The notes under the pieces are model-generated. The model had not been told where the DNA came from, searched no databases, and saw only the letters and a program-made list of their open reading frames with translations. Both the position numbers and the translations under genes were made by a program. From positions 1-5,083 of the forward strand of contig JANXWM010000654.1 in assembly GCA_025351145.1 (NCBI GenBank): DNA of 5,083 nt, read 5' to 3'. Each line of letters starts with the position of its first letter. The first letter of the stretch is position 1. This document shows, piece by piece, positions 1 through 5,083 of the stretch. This DNA comes from Chitinophagaceae bacterium (GTDB lineage: Bacteria; Bacteroidota; Bacteroidia; Chitinophagales; Chitinophagaceae).

Positions 1-1173
1 ATTGTAAGTGCCGGCATGGCTTTCAGCAAATATGTGCGTGATGAAAATTATGCCAATACAGAAACACGTAAAAGATATTTATGGGTAGAGTTTGAAGAAC
101 CGCCCGCCGATCCCAATGATGCGTATTATGTGCGCATGCTGGCGTATGCACCAGATACTTTACTGTCAAAGTGGGAATTTGAAATGATGATCGCACCACA
201 GGAACCATCATTGCCTATAGAACCCGAACCCATACGCATCATTAGTTCAGTAAGCAGTGACGATAAAGCAGGCCTGCATGCCATGCAGGAAATGATTCCC
301 GCAAATGACAGTAACGTGCATTATTTAGTGCCTTTACCAAAAGGAATTCATGTTGATTCTTTGGAATTGTTTGGCTTCTTTACTTATGAGTTCAGGGTAG
401 CGCATAAAATTCCCTGGTGTACAGCACAGGGCCGCCACGGCAGGCAGTTGCGCAATACAGGTGTACAGCACCCTGCACCACAATTGTATTGTGTGGCAAA
501 CCGCAATGAAAAGGATATTATTGTAACCGCACCTTTTGCACAAACTGTTTTTGATGGCCGAAATGTAACTGCCAATCCACCGCGCACACAAATTTGGGCG
601 TTGCTTTATGCACAGGTTCGCATGGCCGATGACAGTGATGAAAGAAATGTATTGCTTGCAGATAAGCAATTATTTATTCCATCTTTTTATTCACAAACAG
701 GAGCATACATGTTCGATCCTTCCACCAACTCAGATGCAACGCCACAGGGCGTTACAGGCTGGCTTAATTCGGATGTAGAGAATATGCTGGAGATGTATGG
801 ACTTCCTTTAGATAGTGCGCTGAGTGTGTTATGTGTTGAGATGATGCCGGGTTATGATAATTTTCTTGTGAATGAAAGATACCATGAACAGCAAAGAAGC
901 ACTTACAGTTTTACACATAATAATAACGTGTCTGAAAGAAGCGGTTTATTCACTGCGGCACAGTATAAAAACTTTATACAAACTACCACCGCAGCCATCG
1001 AAGAAACCAGACAGGAAGTGCACCGTTCAAGGCAAACAGAAAGTTATTTATACAGCAATAATAATGCAGAGACTTTCGGCCCAAGGCCATTAACAAGCGA
1101 TCTTGGTAATTACCGCATACTGCGTACGTCATTGTTGGTTGCTGTGCCAGAAGTTTGCTGCACTAATTGTTGA
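1..1173 (+). CDS. Unrecognised large soluble protein, C-terminal part (5' end outside window)
   Basis: The frame is open from base 1 (Ile-Val-Ser-Ala-Gly before the first Met at 16) with no stop, so the gene very probably starts upstream and this is its last ~390 codons. Residue numbers below count from the Met at 16. I do not recognise a named family. The product has no membrane segment or signal visible here. It is rich in aromatic and acidic residues and looks like a beta-rich, secreted or structural-type protein. Notable stretches are an Arg/Gly-rich segment around 138-150 (QGRHGRQLRNTGVQHPAP), which looks like a conserved motif, and a Gln/Asn/Ser/Thr-rich segment near 293-355. The tail has three cysteines in its last five residues (CCTNC, 381-385), which could bind metal or form disulfides. 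The gene ends in TGA and is followed 17 bases later by an intrinsic terminator, so it is the last gene of its transcript. Confidence is high that it codes and low on any function. Confidence 0.8.
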   Translation: MVSAGMAFSKYVRDENYANTETRKRYLWVEFEEPPADPNDAYYVRMLAYAPDTLLSKWEFEMMIAPQEPSLPIEPEPIRIISSVSSDDKAGLHAMQEMIPANDSNVHYLVPLPKGIHVDSLELFGFFTYEFRVAHKIPWCTAQGRHGRQLRNTGVQHPAPQLYCVANRNEKDIIVTAPFAQTVFDGRNVTANPPRTQIWALLYAQVRMADDSDERNVLLADKQLFIPSFYSQTGAYMFDPSTNSDATPQGVTGWLNSDVENMLEMYGLPLDSALSVLCVEMMPGYDNFLVNERYHEQQRSTYSFTHNNNVSERSGLFTAAQYKNFIQTTTAAIEETRQEVHRSRQTESYLYSNNNAETFGPRPLTSDLGNYRILRTSLLVAVPEVCCTNC

Positions 1174-1190
1174 CACTCGTTTAAAAATTA

Positions 1191-1226
1191 AAAAGCCATA
1201 ATGCTGAAACGCGTTGTGGTTTTTTT
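1191..1226 (+). terminator. Intrinsic terminator after the first gene
   Basis: A nine-pair stem is formed by CCATAATGC (1196-1204) and GCGTTGTGG (1211-1219), with two G-U wobbles and a six-base loop (TGAAAC). It is followed by seven T residues (1220-1226). The AAAA at 1191-1194 can extend the stem by pairing with the T tract, so the structure could also work weakly on the opposite strand. It sits 17 bases after the TGA of the preceding gene. This is the clearest Rho-independent terminator in the window. Confidence 0.8.
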
Positions 1227-1246
1227 ATACCCAACAAAGAATAAAA

Positions 1247-1309
1247 ATGAAACTTTTGTTGCGTCGCACTCTTGTACGTTCGGACTATAGTTCAGCTTTT
1301 ACCGAAGCG
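1247..1309 (+). repeat. Dispersed repeat, forward copy 1 (left arm of pair 1)
   Basis: A 63-bp unit begins ATGAA, carries the exact core TTGCGTCGCACTCTTGTACG at 1259-1278, and ends CTTTTACCGAAGCG. It aligns without gaps to copies at 2948-3010 and, once an insertion is removed, at 4763 onward. The core is a perfect 20-bp inverted match to 1357-1376, so a transcript could fold into a 20-bp stem with a 78-base loop. Small open frames that run through it, reading LLRRTLVRSD, are products of the repeat and not genes. Confidence 0.85.
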
Positions 1310-1338
1310 GAGAAAAATACTATTTCGTTCTTCGCATT

Positions 1339-1406
1339 GCTCCCCAAAGTTACAACCGTACAAGAGTGCGACGCAAGAGGCGATGCTACAAAGAACTTTT
1401 GCCTGG
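1339..1406 (-). repeat. Dispersed repeat, reverse copy 1 (right arm of pair 1)
   Basis: A 68-bp unit carries the core in reverse orientation at 1357-1376. It aligns without gaps to 3475-3542, sharing GCTCCC at the start, the core, CGATGC, AAGAACTT and the closing GG. Outside the core it does not match the forward copies, so the forward and reverse units are distinct ends of one element type. Pair 1 (1247-1406) is about 160 bp and contains no credible gene. It resembles a short non-autonomous or MITE-like element, or a stable hairpin, but no transposase is present here. Confidence 0.85.
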
Positions 1407-1450
1407 CTCCATACATCCCTAAGTTATAAAGAAGTTTTATATTTTTTTAG

Positions 1451-1566
1451 GTTCGTCTATATTACCGAATTTTTATTTAGTTCGTTTACTTATACGAACT
1501 TTTAAAATGTTCGTTCATTTATACGAACTTAAATAAAGTTCGTATATTTACAAACAAGCAATTATT
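1451..1566 (+). promoter_or_regulatory. Four 29-bp-spaced operator-like repeats upstream of the SatD-like gene
   Basis: GTTCGT recurs at 1451, 1480, 1509 and 1538, exactly 29 bases apart each time. In the two middle units it forms the left arm of a clean palindrome, TTCGT-8 bases-ACGAA (1481-1498 and 1510-1527); in the second unit the arms extend to 7 bp, AGTTCGT/ACGAACT. The first unit (1452-1469) is an imperfect palindrome, and the last keeps only the left half. The array ends three bases before the ATG at 1570. TATATTTA at 1543-1550, inside the last unit, resembles the Bacteroidota -7 box (TAnnTTTG), which would put the array across and just upstream of the promoter. The spacing and dyads suggest cooperative binding of a dimeric regulator. 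The SatD-like product has a helix-turn-helix and is the obvious candidate, but that is inference. Confidence 0.7.
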
Positions 1567-1569
1567 GTT

Positions 1570-2193
1570 ATGGGCATTCAGGCGGTTCTTACAGGTGATA
1601 TTGTGAACTCTACCAAACTGGCAGCAGCAAAAGAAAAGAAACTGCTTAAAGTTTTGCAGCAGGTATTAATGCCGTATAAGTTTGAATTTTACAGGGGCGA
1701 CAGTTTCCAGGTATATATTAAACAAGCCGGTGAAGCGTTGCGCATTGCATTGCTGTGCCGCACTGCTGCCATAAGCATATCTCAGGCAGAAGAAACCAAT
1801 TCATCTGATATACGTATAAGTATTGGCCTGGGGCAGGTGGCTGCACCGGTTAAAACATTGGGTGCTGCAAAAGGTGAAGCCTTTATTTTATCGGGGCGTA
1901 CGTTTGACGAAATAACAAAAACAGGTGCAAGGCTTGCGGTTACAACTGCCAACCCATTGGCCAATGAGGGCCTGCAGGTAATTGCAGATTATATCAACGC
2001 CATTTTTAAAGTAATGACGGCTAAACAGGCATCTGTAATTTTTGAATTACTAACCGGCCAAACTCAGCAAACCGTTGCTGATAAATTAAAAAAATCTAAA
2101 AGTACCATCAATCAGCATGTAAGCTCCGGAAGGTGGGCAGAGATTGAAAAACTGTTGCAACAATATGAAAACATCATTAATCAATTAACATGA
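1570..2193 (+). CDS. SatD-family protein: cyclase-like domain plus C-terminal helix-turn-helix
   Basis: The protein has 207 residues and is complete. Its overall pattern matches the SatD family, named after a gene of the Streptococcus mutans sat locus, whose biochemical role is not established. Residues ~1-140 resemble a shrunken class III nucleotidyl cyclase fold: TGDIVNST (8-15, Asp10) sits where the first metal-binding Asp would be, RGDSF (42-46, Asp44) where the second would be, then RISIGLGQV (82-90) and GEAFILSGR (102-110). The Asn expected in the last motif is Ile106, while Arg110 is kept, so activity is doubtful. Residues ~150-187 form a helix-turn-helix (TQQTVADKLKKSKSTINQHV, 165-184) of the kind that ends many transcription factors. 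The ATG at 1570 directly precedes the conserved TGD motif; no Shine-Dalgarno sequence is visible, as is usual in Bacteroidota. It overlaps the next gene by four bases (ATGA), so the two are co-expressed. The palindromic array just upstream suggests autoregulation. The cyclase comparison is my inference. Confidence 0.88.
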   Translation: MGIQAVLTGDIVNSTKLAAAKEKKLLKVLQQVLMPYKFEFYRGDSFQVYIKQAGEALRIALLCRTAAISISQAEETNSSDIRISIGLGQVAAPVKTLGAAKGEAFILSGRTFDEITKTGARLAVTTANPLANEGLQVIADYINAIFKVMTAKQASVIFELLTGQTQQTVADKLKKSKSTINQHVSSGRWAEIEKLLQQYENIINQLT

Positions 2194-2891
2194 TTGCATC
2201 GTACATCTGGTTAACAAAGCTAATACTGTCGCACCTTATAACAGACTTTATCCTGCAGCCCTTAAGCTGGGTAGAAGACCGCAATAAAAAGCATTATGCC
2301 TCGGGCAAATTATACCTGCATGGTTTGGTTACCGCTCTGCTGGCGTGGCTTATGATGGGCTGGCAGTACTGGCTGGTGGCACTCGTTATTTTAGTAACGC
2401 ATGTTATTATAGATGGCTGGAAATCTTATCAAAAACCGGCCGTTATTTATTTCTTAACCGATCAGCTAATGCACTTGCTGGTAATAGCCGCCTGCTGGTA
2501 TTTTACTTTTATAAAATGGAGCGATCTTCAGTTGGCGTGGCAGCAGTTTAACGAACAGGTTTACGCCTGGAAAATCATTACGGCATTTGTTTTTCTTACT
2601 ACGCCTGCAGGTATTTTAATTGGGCAGCTTACCAAACAATGGCGCGATAAAATAACCGATGCTGACAGCCTGGCAAACGCAGGCAAATGGATAGGCATGG
2701 TTGAGCGCATTATCATTCTGCTGTTTGTTTTGCAAAGCCAGTATTCAGCCATTGGGTTGCTGGTAGCTGCAAAAGGCATTATCCGCTTTAACGAAAAAGA
2801 CAGGCCCGAAATAAAAACAGAATACCTCGTAATCGGCACTTTAATGAGTATTGCAGCGGCAGTGATTACCGGGCTGCTTATTAAGTTGTAA
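2190..2891 (+). CDS. DUF3307 multi-pass membrane protein
   Basis: A complete 233-residue polytopic inner-membrane protein of the DUF3307 family, function unknown. About seven hydrophobic segments are visible (roughly 5-23, 43-58, 60-76, 86-107, 130-147, 171-190, 212-231). The N-terminal ~125 residues carry the family's polar residues inside or next to helices: His15 and Asp19 (SHLITDFILQ), His44, His71 and Asp75 (THVIIDGW), then Asp91-Gln92 and His95. The regular His/Asp spacing suggests a buried metal or proton site, which is inference. The C-terminal half holds a second conserved block, AGKWIGMVERIIIL near 163-177 and AAKGIIRF near 193-200. The start codon overlaps the SatD-like stop (ATGA, 2190-2193), so translation is probably coupled. 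SatD-like and DUF3307 genes are, to my knowledge, recurrent neighbours, which supports a shared role. The gene is followed by repeat DNA; no strong terminator is seen. Confidence 0.9.
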   Translation: MIASYIWLTKLILSHLITDFILQPLSWVEDRNKKHYASGKLYLHGLVTALLAWLMMGWQYWLVALVILVTHVIIDGWKSYQKPAVIYFLTDQLMHLLVIAACWYFTFIKWSDLQLAWQQFNEQVYAWKIITAFVFLTTPAGILIGQLTKQWRDKITDADSLANAGKWIGMVERIIILLFVLQSQYSAIGLLVAAKGIIRFNEKDRPEIKTEYLVIGTLMSIAAAVITGLLIKL

Positions 2892-2947
2892 AAACAACTA
2901 AACCCAAGTTTTGTAATAGATATTTTGAACCCGGCAGCAGAAAAAGC

Positions 2948-3010
2948 ATGAAGCATTCGTTGCGTCGCACTCTTGTACGTTCGGACTAGTATTGAGCTTT
3001 TAGCTAAGCG
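2948..3010 (+). repeat. Dispersed repeat, forward copy 2 (left arm of pair 2)
   Basis: A 63-bp copy of the unit at 1247-1309, aligned without gaps. The exact core lies at 2960-2979, followed by the same GTTCGGACTA. It begins 56 bases after the DUF3307 stop codon. It pairs with the reverse copy at 3475-3542, and between them lies the small membrane protein gene. The first 18 bases of the stem (GTTGCGTCGCACTCTTGT) are perfectly complementary to the partner; the next position is mismatched. Confidence 0.85.
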
Positions 3011-3086
3011 AAGAAATGAGGTTATATTTAAAGGATACAGAAGGTGAGACACATAGCATTATTCTCTTAAAGTTTATAAGACCGTT

Positions 3087-3464
3087 ATGATCATGAAGTT
3101 TTACAACAATATTTTTGCATCAGCATATAGATCTTATGACAAGTACGAAAAATCTCCACGGTACAGAGCAGGATCCTTTTTGTTTGTATACATGTTAAGT
3201 TCTTTTTCTCTAATCCTGGCAATAATAAAGAAAGCATTTGCTCTTAATTTTTCAGTGGTAAGGAATTATCCCGGATATCAAGTATTATCTCTTCTGATCG
3301 GTTTTTTCTTTCTAATATTAATTTGGAAATATTACACTAACGATAAAATTGAAACCATTATCAAAGACTTTGAAGCAAAGCCAACTGGAGAGAGAAAGCT
3401 TTGGGGATTTATCGCGGTAATTACTTTTATTTTACAGTGGGTAGGATTTATTTTTTTGATTTAA
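3087..3464 (+). CDS. Small three-helix membrane protein, unrecognised
   Basis: A 125-residue protein, or 123 if the second ATG at 3093 is used; neither start has a clear ribosome-binding site. I do not recognise a family. Its N-terminus is polar and Tyr/Lys-rich (about 4-27) and is followed by three hydrophobic segments at roughly 29-49, 65-82 and 106-125. A charged loop (about 83-104, KYYTNDKIETIIKDFE) joins the last two and probably faces the cytoplasm. The C-terminus ends inside the last helix. The gene is visibly AT-richer than the DUF3307 and DUF5009 genes and stands alone. It is enclosed by inverted copies of the dispersed repeat, and the right copy begins about ten bases after its stop. 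TATATTTA at 3023-3030 is a possible -7 promoter box and would give a leader of about 50 bases. Coding is supported by the coherent membrane topology; the function cannot be read from sequence. Confidence 0.7.
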   Translation: MIMKFYNNIFASAYRSYDKYEKSPRYRAGSFLFVYMLSSFSLILAIIKKAFALNFSVVRNYPGYQVLSLLIGFFFLILIWKYYTNDKIETIIKDFEAKPTGERKLWGFIAVITFILQWVGFIFLI

Positions 3465-3474
3465 TTCCCGCCCT

Positions 3475-3542
3475 GCTCCCAAACGTTCAAACCGCACAAG
3501 AGTGCGACGCAACAGACGATGCCACGAAGAACTTCTGCCCGG
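3475..3542 (-). repeat. Dispersed repeat, reverse copy 2 (right arm of pair 2)
   Basis: A 68-bp copy of the unit at 1339-1406, aligned without gaps. The reverse core is at 3493-3512 with one substitution (CGCAC in place of CGTAC). Together with 2948-3010 it bounds a segment of about 595 bp containing one small gene, against about 160 bp and no gene for pair 1. A spurious open frame running through it reads QECDATDDATKNFC, nearly the same as the QECDARGDATKNFC read from copy 1, which confirms the homology but not coding. It lies in the 153-bp gap before the acyltransferase gene; the rest of that gap is AT-rich leader. Confidence 0.85.
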
Positions 3543-3617
3543 TTCAAAAAAAATTTCAGCAACTGTTTATTAATCGTTTATTTTTATCGCTCAAGCAGAT
3601 AACCCACTCTAACGATT

Positions 3618-4733
3618 ATGACTCAACCAGCAACCACCGCCCCGCAGCGCCTTTATTCACTTGATGCCCTTCGTGGCTTCGATATGTTCTGGATCATGGG
3701 CGCCGAAGATATTGTACATGCCATGGCCAAAGCAACAGGCTCATCTTTCTGGCAGGGATTTTCTGAACAGCTTACGCACCCTGCATGGAACGGCTTTCAT
3801 TTTTACGATCTCATTTTCCCTTTGTTTCTTTTTATGGCAGGTGTGGCAACGCCATACTCCGTGGGCCGCGAAATGGAAAAAGGCGCTACCCGAAAACAGT
3901 TAATCCTTCGTGTAGTTAAAAGAGGGTTGATACTCGTTTTGCTTGGCCTTATCGCCAACAACGGTTTAGAAATAAGGCCCATTGCCGACATACGTTTTGG
4001 CAGCGTACTTGGCCGCATTGGTTTGGCCTATATGTTTGCAAACATTATTTCATTTTATACAAAACAAAGAGGGCAGGCTATATGGTTTTGTGCGCTGCTG
4101 ATTGGTTACTGGTTGCTGCTAAAGTTTACTTCGGCACCTGGCTTTCAGCCGGGCGACTTAACCATGGAAGGCAACTTTGCTTCTTATATAGATCGCCTGG
4201 TTTTACCGGGGCATCTCTATTTAGGCATTCACGATCCCGAAGGCTTAATGTCTACCATACCCGCAATTGGCACGGGTTTGCTGGGGATTATGACAGGTAA
4301 TTTTTTAAAGAACAGCATTATAACCCAGCAAAACAAAACGTTGCGCATGTTTATTGTGGGCGTTGTATTTCTTGGCCTTGCACAATTATGGAACCTCGAT
4401 TTCCCCATTAACAAAAACCTGTGGACAAGTTCTTTCGTGCTCAATGTGGGCGGCTACAGTTTAATATTGCTTTCCATTTTTTATTACATCATCGATGTGC
4501 TTGGTTATAAAAAATGGGCGTTCTTTTTTAAGGTTATCGGCATGAACTCCATACTCATTTATCTTTCTGGCCATTTTATTGAATGGGAGTACACCACCAA
4601 CAGTTTATTCAAATGGCTTGGTCAGCTTTTTGGCGATCCATACAATGCTGTTATCATGGCCATTTGTTACGTAATGGTTGAATGGGCGTTTCTTTATTTC
4701 ATGTACAAAAAGAAAATTTTCTTAAGGGTATAA
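3618..4733 (+). CDS. DUF5009 / HGSNAT-like membrane acyltransferase
   Basis: A complete 371-residue polytopic membrane protein of the family that includes human heparan-alpha-glucosaminide N-acetyltransferase (HGSNAT) and bacterial DUF5009/COG4299 proteins. Family members are thought to carry an acetyl group from cytoplasmic acetyl-CoA across the membrane to an amino sugar; the bacterial substrate is unknown. Hallmarks in order: RLYSLDALRGFDMFWI (11-26); HPAWNGFHFYDLIFPLFLF (54-72), whose His54 is in the position of the HGSNAT active-site His; LGRIGLAY (131-138); PINKNLWTSSFVL (263-275); and GMNSILIYLSGH (308-319). About nine or ten hydrophobic segments span the rest, ending in a basic tail (KKKIFLR). 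The ATG at 3618 gives the usual short tail before the first motif. No Shine-Dalgarno sequence is visible. No sugar-utilisation genes adjoin it here, so a specific pathway, such as the GlcNAc role proposed for some relatives, cannot be claimed. It is flanked by the dispersed repeat on both sides. Confidence 0.92.
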   Translation: MTQPATTAPQRLYSLDALRGFDMFWIMGAEDIVHAMAKATGSSFWQGFSEQLTHPAWNGFHFYDLIFPLFLFMAGVATPYSVGREMEKGATRKQLILRVVKRGLILVLLGLIANNGLEIRPIADIRFGSVLGRIGLAYMFANIISFYTKQRGQAIWFCALLIGYWLLLKFTSAPGFQPGDLTMEGNFASYIDRLVLPGHLYLGIHDPEGLMSTIPAIGTGLLGIMTGNFLKNSIITQQNKTLRMFIVGVVFLGLAQLWNLDFPINKNLWTSSFVLNVGGYSLILLSIFYYIIDVLGYKKWAFFFKVIGMNSILIYLSGHFIEWEYTTNSLFKWLGQLFGDPYNAVIMAICYVMVEWAFLYFMYKKKIFLRV

Positions 4734-4762
4734 AAGATTATTGACCTGGCAGAAGGAATACT

Positions 4763-4823
4763 ATGAAGCTTTTCTTGCGTCGCACACTTGTACGTTCAGT
4801 TATATATTGAACTTTTACCGAAG
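4763..4823 (+). repeat. Dispersed repeat, forward copy 3, interrupted near its 3' end
   Basis: The third forward copy starts ATGAAGCTTTT and has the core at 4775-4794 with one substitution (CACACTTG in place of CACTCTTG). It follows the acyltransferase stop by 29 bases. It matches the 63-bp unit up to CTTTTACCGAAG, then breaks off into the 93-bp tandem units. The missing CG of the unit's end reappears at 5010-5011 after a second GAAG. No reverse partner is seen before the window ends. Confidence 0.8.
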
Positions 4824-5005
4824 TCTCCCAGCAACGGCGGCGTTGCGTTATGTTGCAAAATAAGTCGCAATTTTTTTTGCTGATTTTCAATTAGATAGTA
4901 TCGACTTATATAGAAGTCTCCCAGCAACGGCGGCGTTGCGTCATGTGGCGAAATAAGTCGCAAATTTTTTTGCTGATTTTCAATTAGTTAGTATCGACTT
5001 ATATA
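4820..5005 (+). repeat. Two tandem 93-bp units, each with two hairpins
   Basis: Unit 1 is 4820-4912 and unit 2 is 4913-5005. By eye they differ at five positions with no gaps, about 95% identity. Each begins GAAGTCTCCC and ends TATATA, and a third GAAG follows at 5006. Each holds a GC-rich hairpin, GCAACG-GCGG-CGTTGC (4831-4846 and 4924-4939). A wider AT-rich dyad pairs ATAAGTCG with CGACTTAT (4860-4867 with 4902-4909; 4953-4960 with 4995-5002), and inside it lies GCAA-T tract-TTGC. No open frame of interest lies here. Possible roles are a small mobile or hairpin repeat, a terminator-like structure, or a protein-binding site. Confidence 0.85.
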
Positions 5006-5019
5006 GAAGCGTAGTTTTT

Positions 5020-5075
5020 AACCGGAGAGGCGCAAAGAGAATACAATTCCTCTGAGGCTCTGCGCCTTTGCGGTT
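5020..5075. repeat. Long imperfect inverted repeat at the window end
   Basis: AACCGGAGAGGCGCAAAGAG (5020-5039) faces CTCTGCGCCTTTGCGGTT (5058-5075). The arms match at the AACCG/CGGTT ends, at AGGCGCA/TGCGCCT and at GAG/CTC, with a three-base mismatch block and a two-base bulge; the loop is about 18 bases. T-rich sequence follows (TTTTGTATTT), so it might act as a terminator. It is 286 bases downstream of the acyltransferase stop and could equally serve a gene beyond the window on the other strand, or be another dispersed repeat. Confidence 0.6.
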
Positions 5076-5083
5076 TTGTATTT

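Noticed and set aside
1259..1376. Pair 1 as an intrinsic terminator or structured RNA gene
   Set aside because: The 20-bp stem is real, but the loop is 78 bases, no T tract follows the right arm, and the same core also occurs with a 513-base gap or unpaired. It is kept as a repeat pair only.
1214..1505. Two overlapping + strand open frames of 71 and 77 codons
   Set aside because: They run through the forward and reverse repeat units and, in one case, the operator array. The peptide segments (LLRRTLVRSD, QECDARGDATKNFC) are translations of the repeat and recur wherever it does, so they do not indicate genes.
1451..1566. Possible CRISPR array, because repeats recur at 29-base spacing
   Set aside because: The whole 29-base period is one repeated unit with no separate variable spacers of normal length, only four units, and no cas genes. 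Palindromic operators fit better.
2892..2920. Possible terminator after the DUF3307 gene (AAAAC facing GTTTT)
   Set aside because: The stem is only four or five weak A-T-rich pairs and has no following T tract, so it is not supportable.
2561..3052. A 163-codon - strand open frame
   Set aside because: Most of it is antisense to the well-supported DUF3307 gene, and the rest is the repeat. Its composition looks like a reverse-frame shadow.
3401..3664. An 87-codon + strand open frame between the small membrane protein and the acyltransferase
   Set aside because: It overlaps the ends of both genes in another frame, and its middle is the reverse repeat unit read in translation (QECDATDDATKNFC). 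There is no protein-like pattern of its own.

Overview
The window looks like a chromosomal stretch from a Bacteroidota bacterium, probably Chitinophagaceae-like. Reasons: protein start sites lack Shine-Dalgarno sequences and have AT-rich leaders, the SatD-like/DUF3307 pair and the DUF5009 protein have a Bacteroidota style, and base composition is moderate. The family assignment is an inference from protein style, not from a search. All five genes lie on the + strand, but they form at least four transcription units separated by repeat-rich intergenic DNA.

Layout. (1) Bases 1-1173 are the 3' part of a large unrecognised soluble protein with a Cys-rich tail, closed by a good intrinsic terminator (1191-1226). 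(2) Bases 1227-1569 contain an inverted pair of a dispersed repeat, then four 29-bp-spaced operator-like units ending at the next start codon. (3) Bases 1570-2891 are a two-gene, translationally coupled operon: a SatD-family protein (cyclase-like N-terminal half plus a C-terminal helix-turn-helix) and a DUF3307 membrane protein. (4) Bases 2948-3542 are a second inverted pair of the same dispersed repeat, this time enclosing an AT-rich gene for a small three-helix membrane protein. (5) Bases 3618-4733 encode a complete DUF5009/HGSNAT-like membrane acyltransferase. (6) Bases 4734-5083 have no gene. They hold a fifth repeat copy interrupted by two tandem 93-bp units, then a long imperfect inverted repeat.

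How it may work together. The clearest functional unit is the SatD/DUF3307 operon. The soluble protein carries a DNA-binding motif, its promoter region carries phased palindromes that could be its operators, and the partner is a polytopic membrane protein. This suggests an autoregulated sensor or regulator-membrane pair, but that is inference. The DUF5009 enzyme probably acts alone in acetylating sugars at the membrane.

The most unusual feature is the repeat family. Five copies of the core TTGCGTCGCACTCTTGTACG (three forward, two reverse) occupy every gap between transcription units. Forward copies always follow a stop codon, and reverse copies precede the next gene. One copy appears to have been split precisely by a 186-bp tandem insertion bounded by GAAG.
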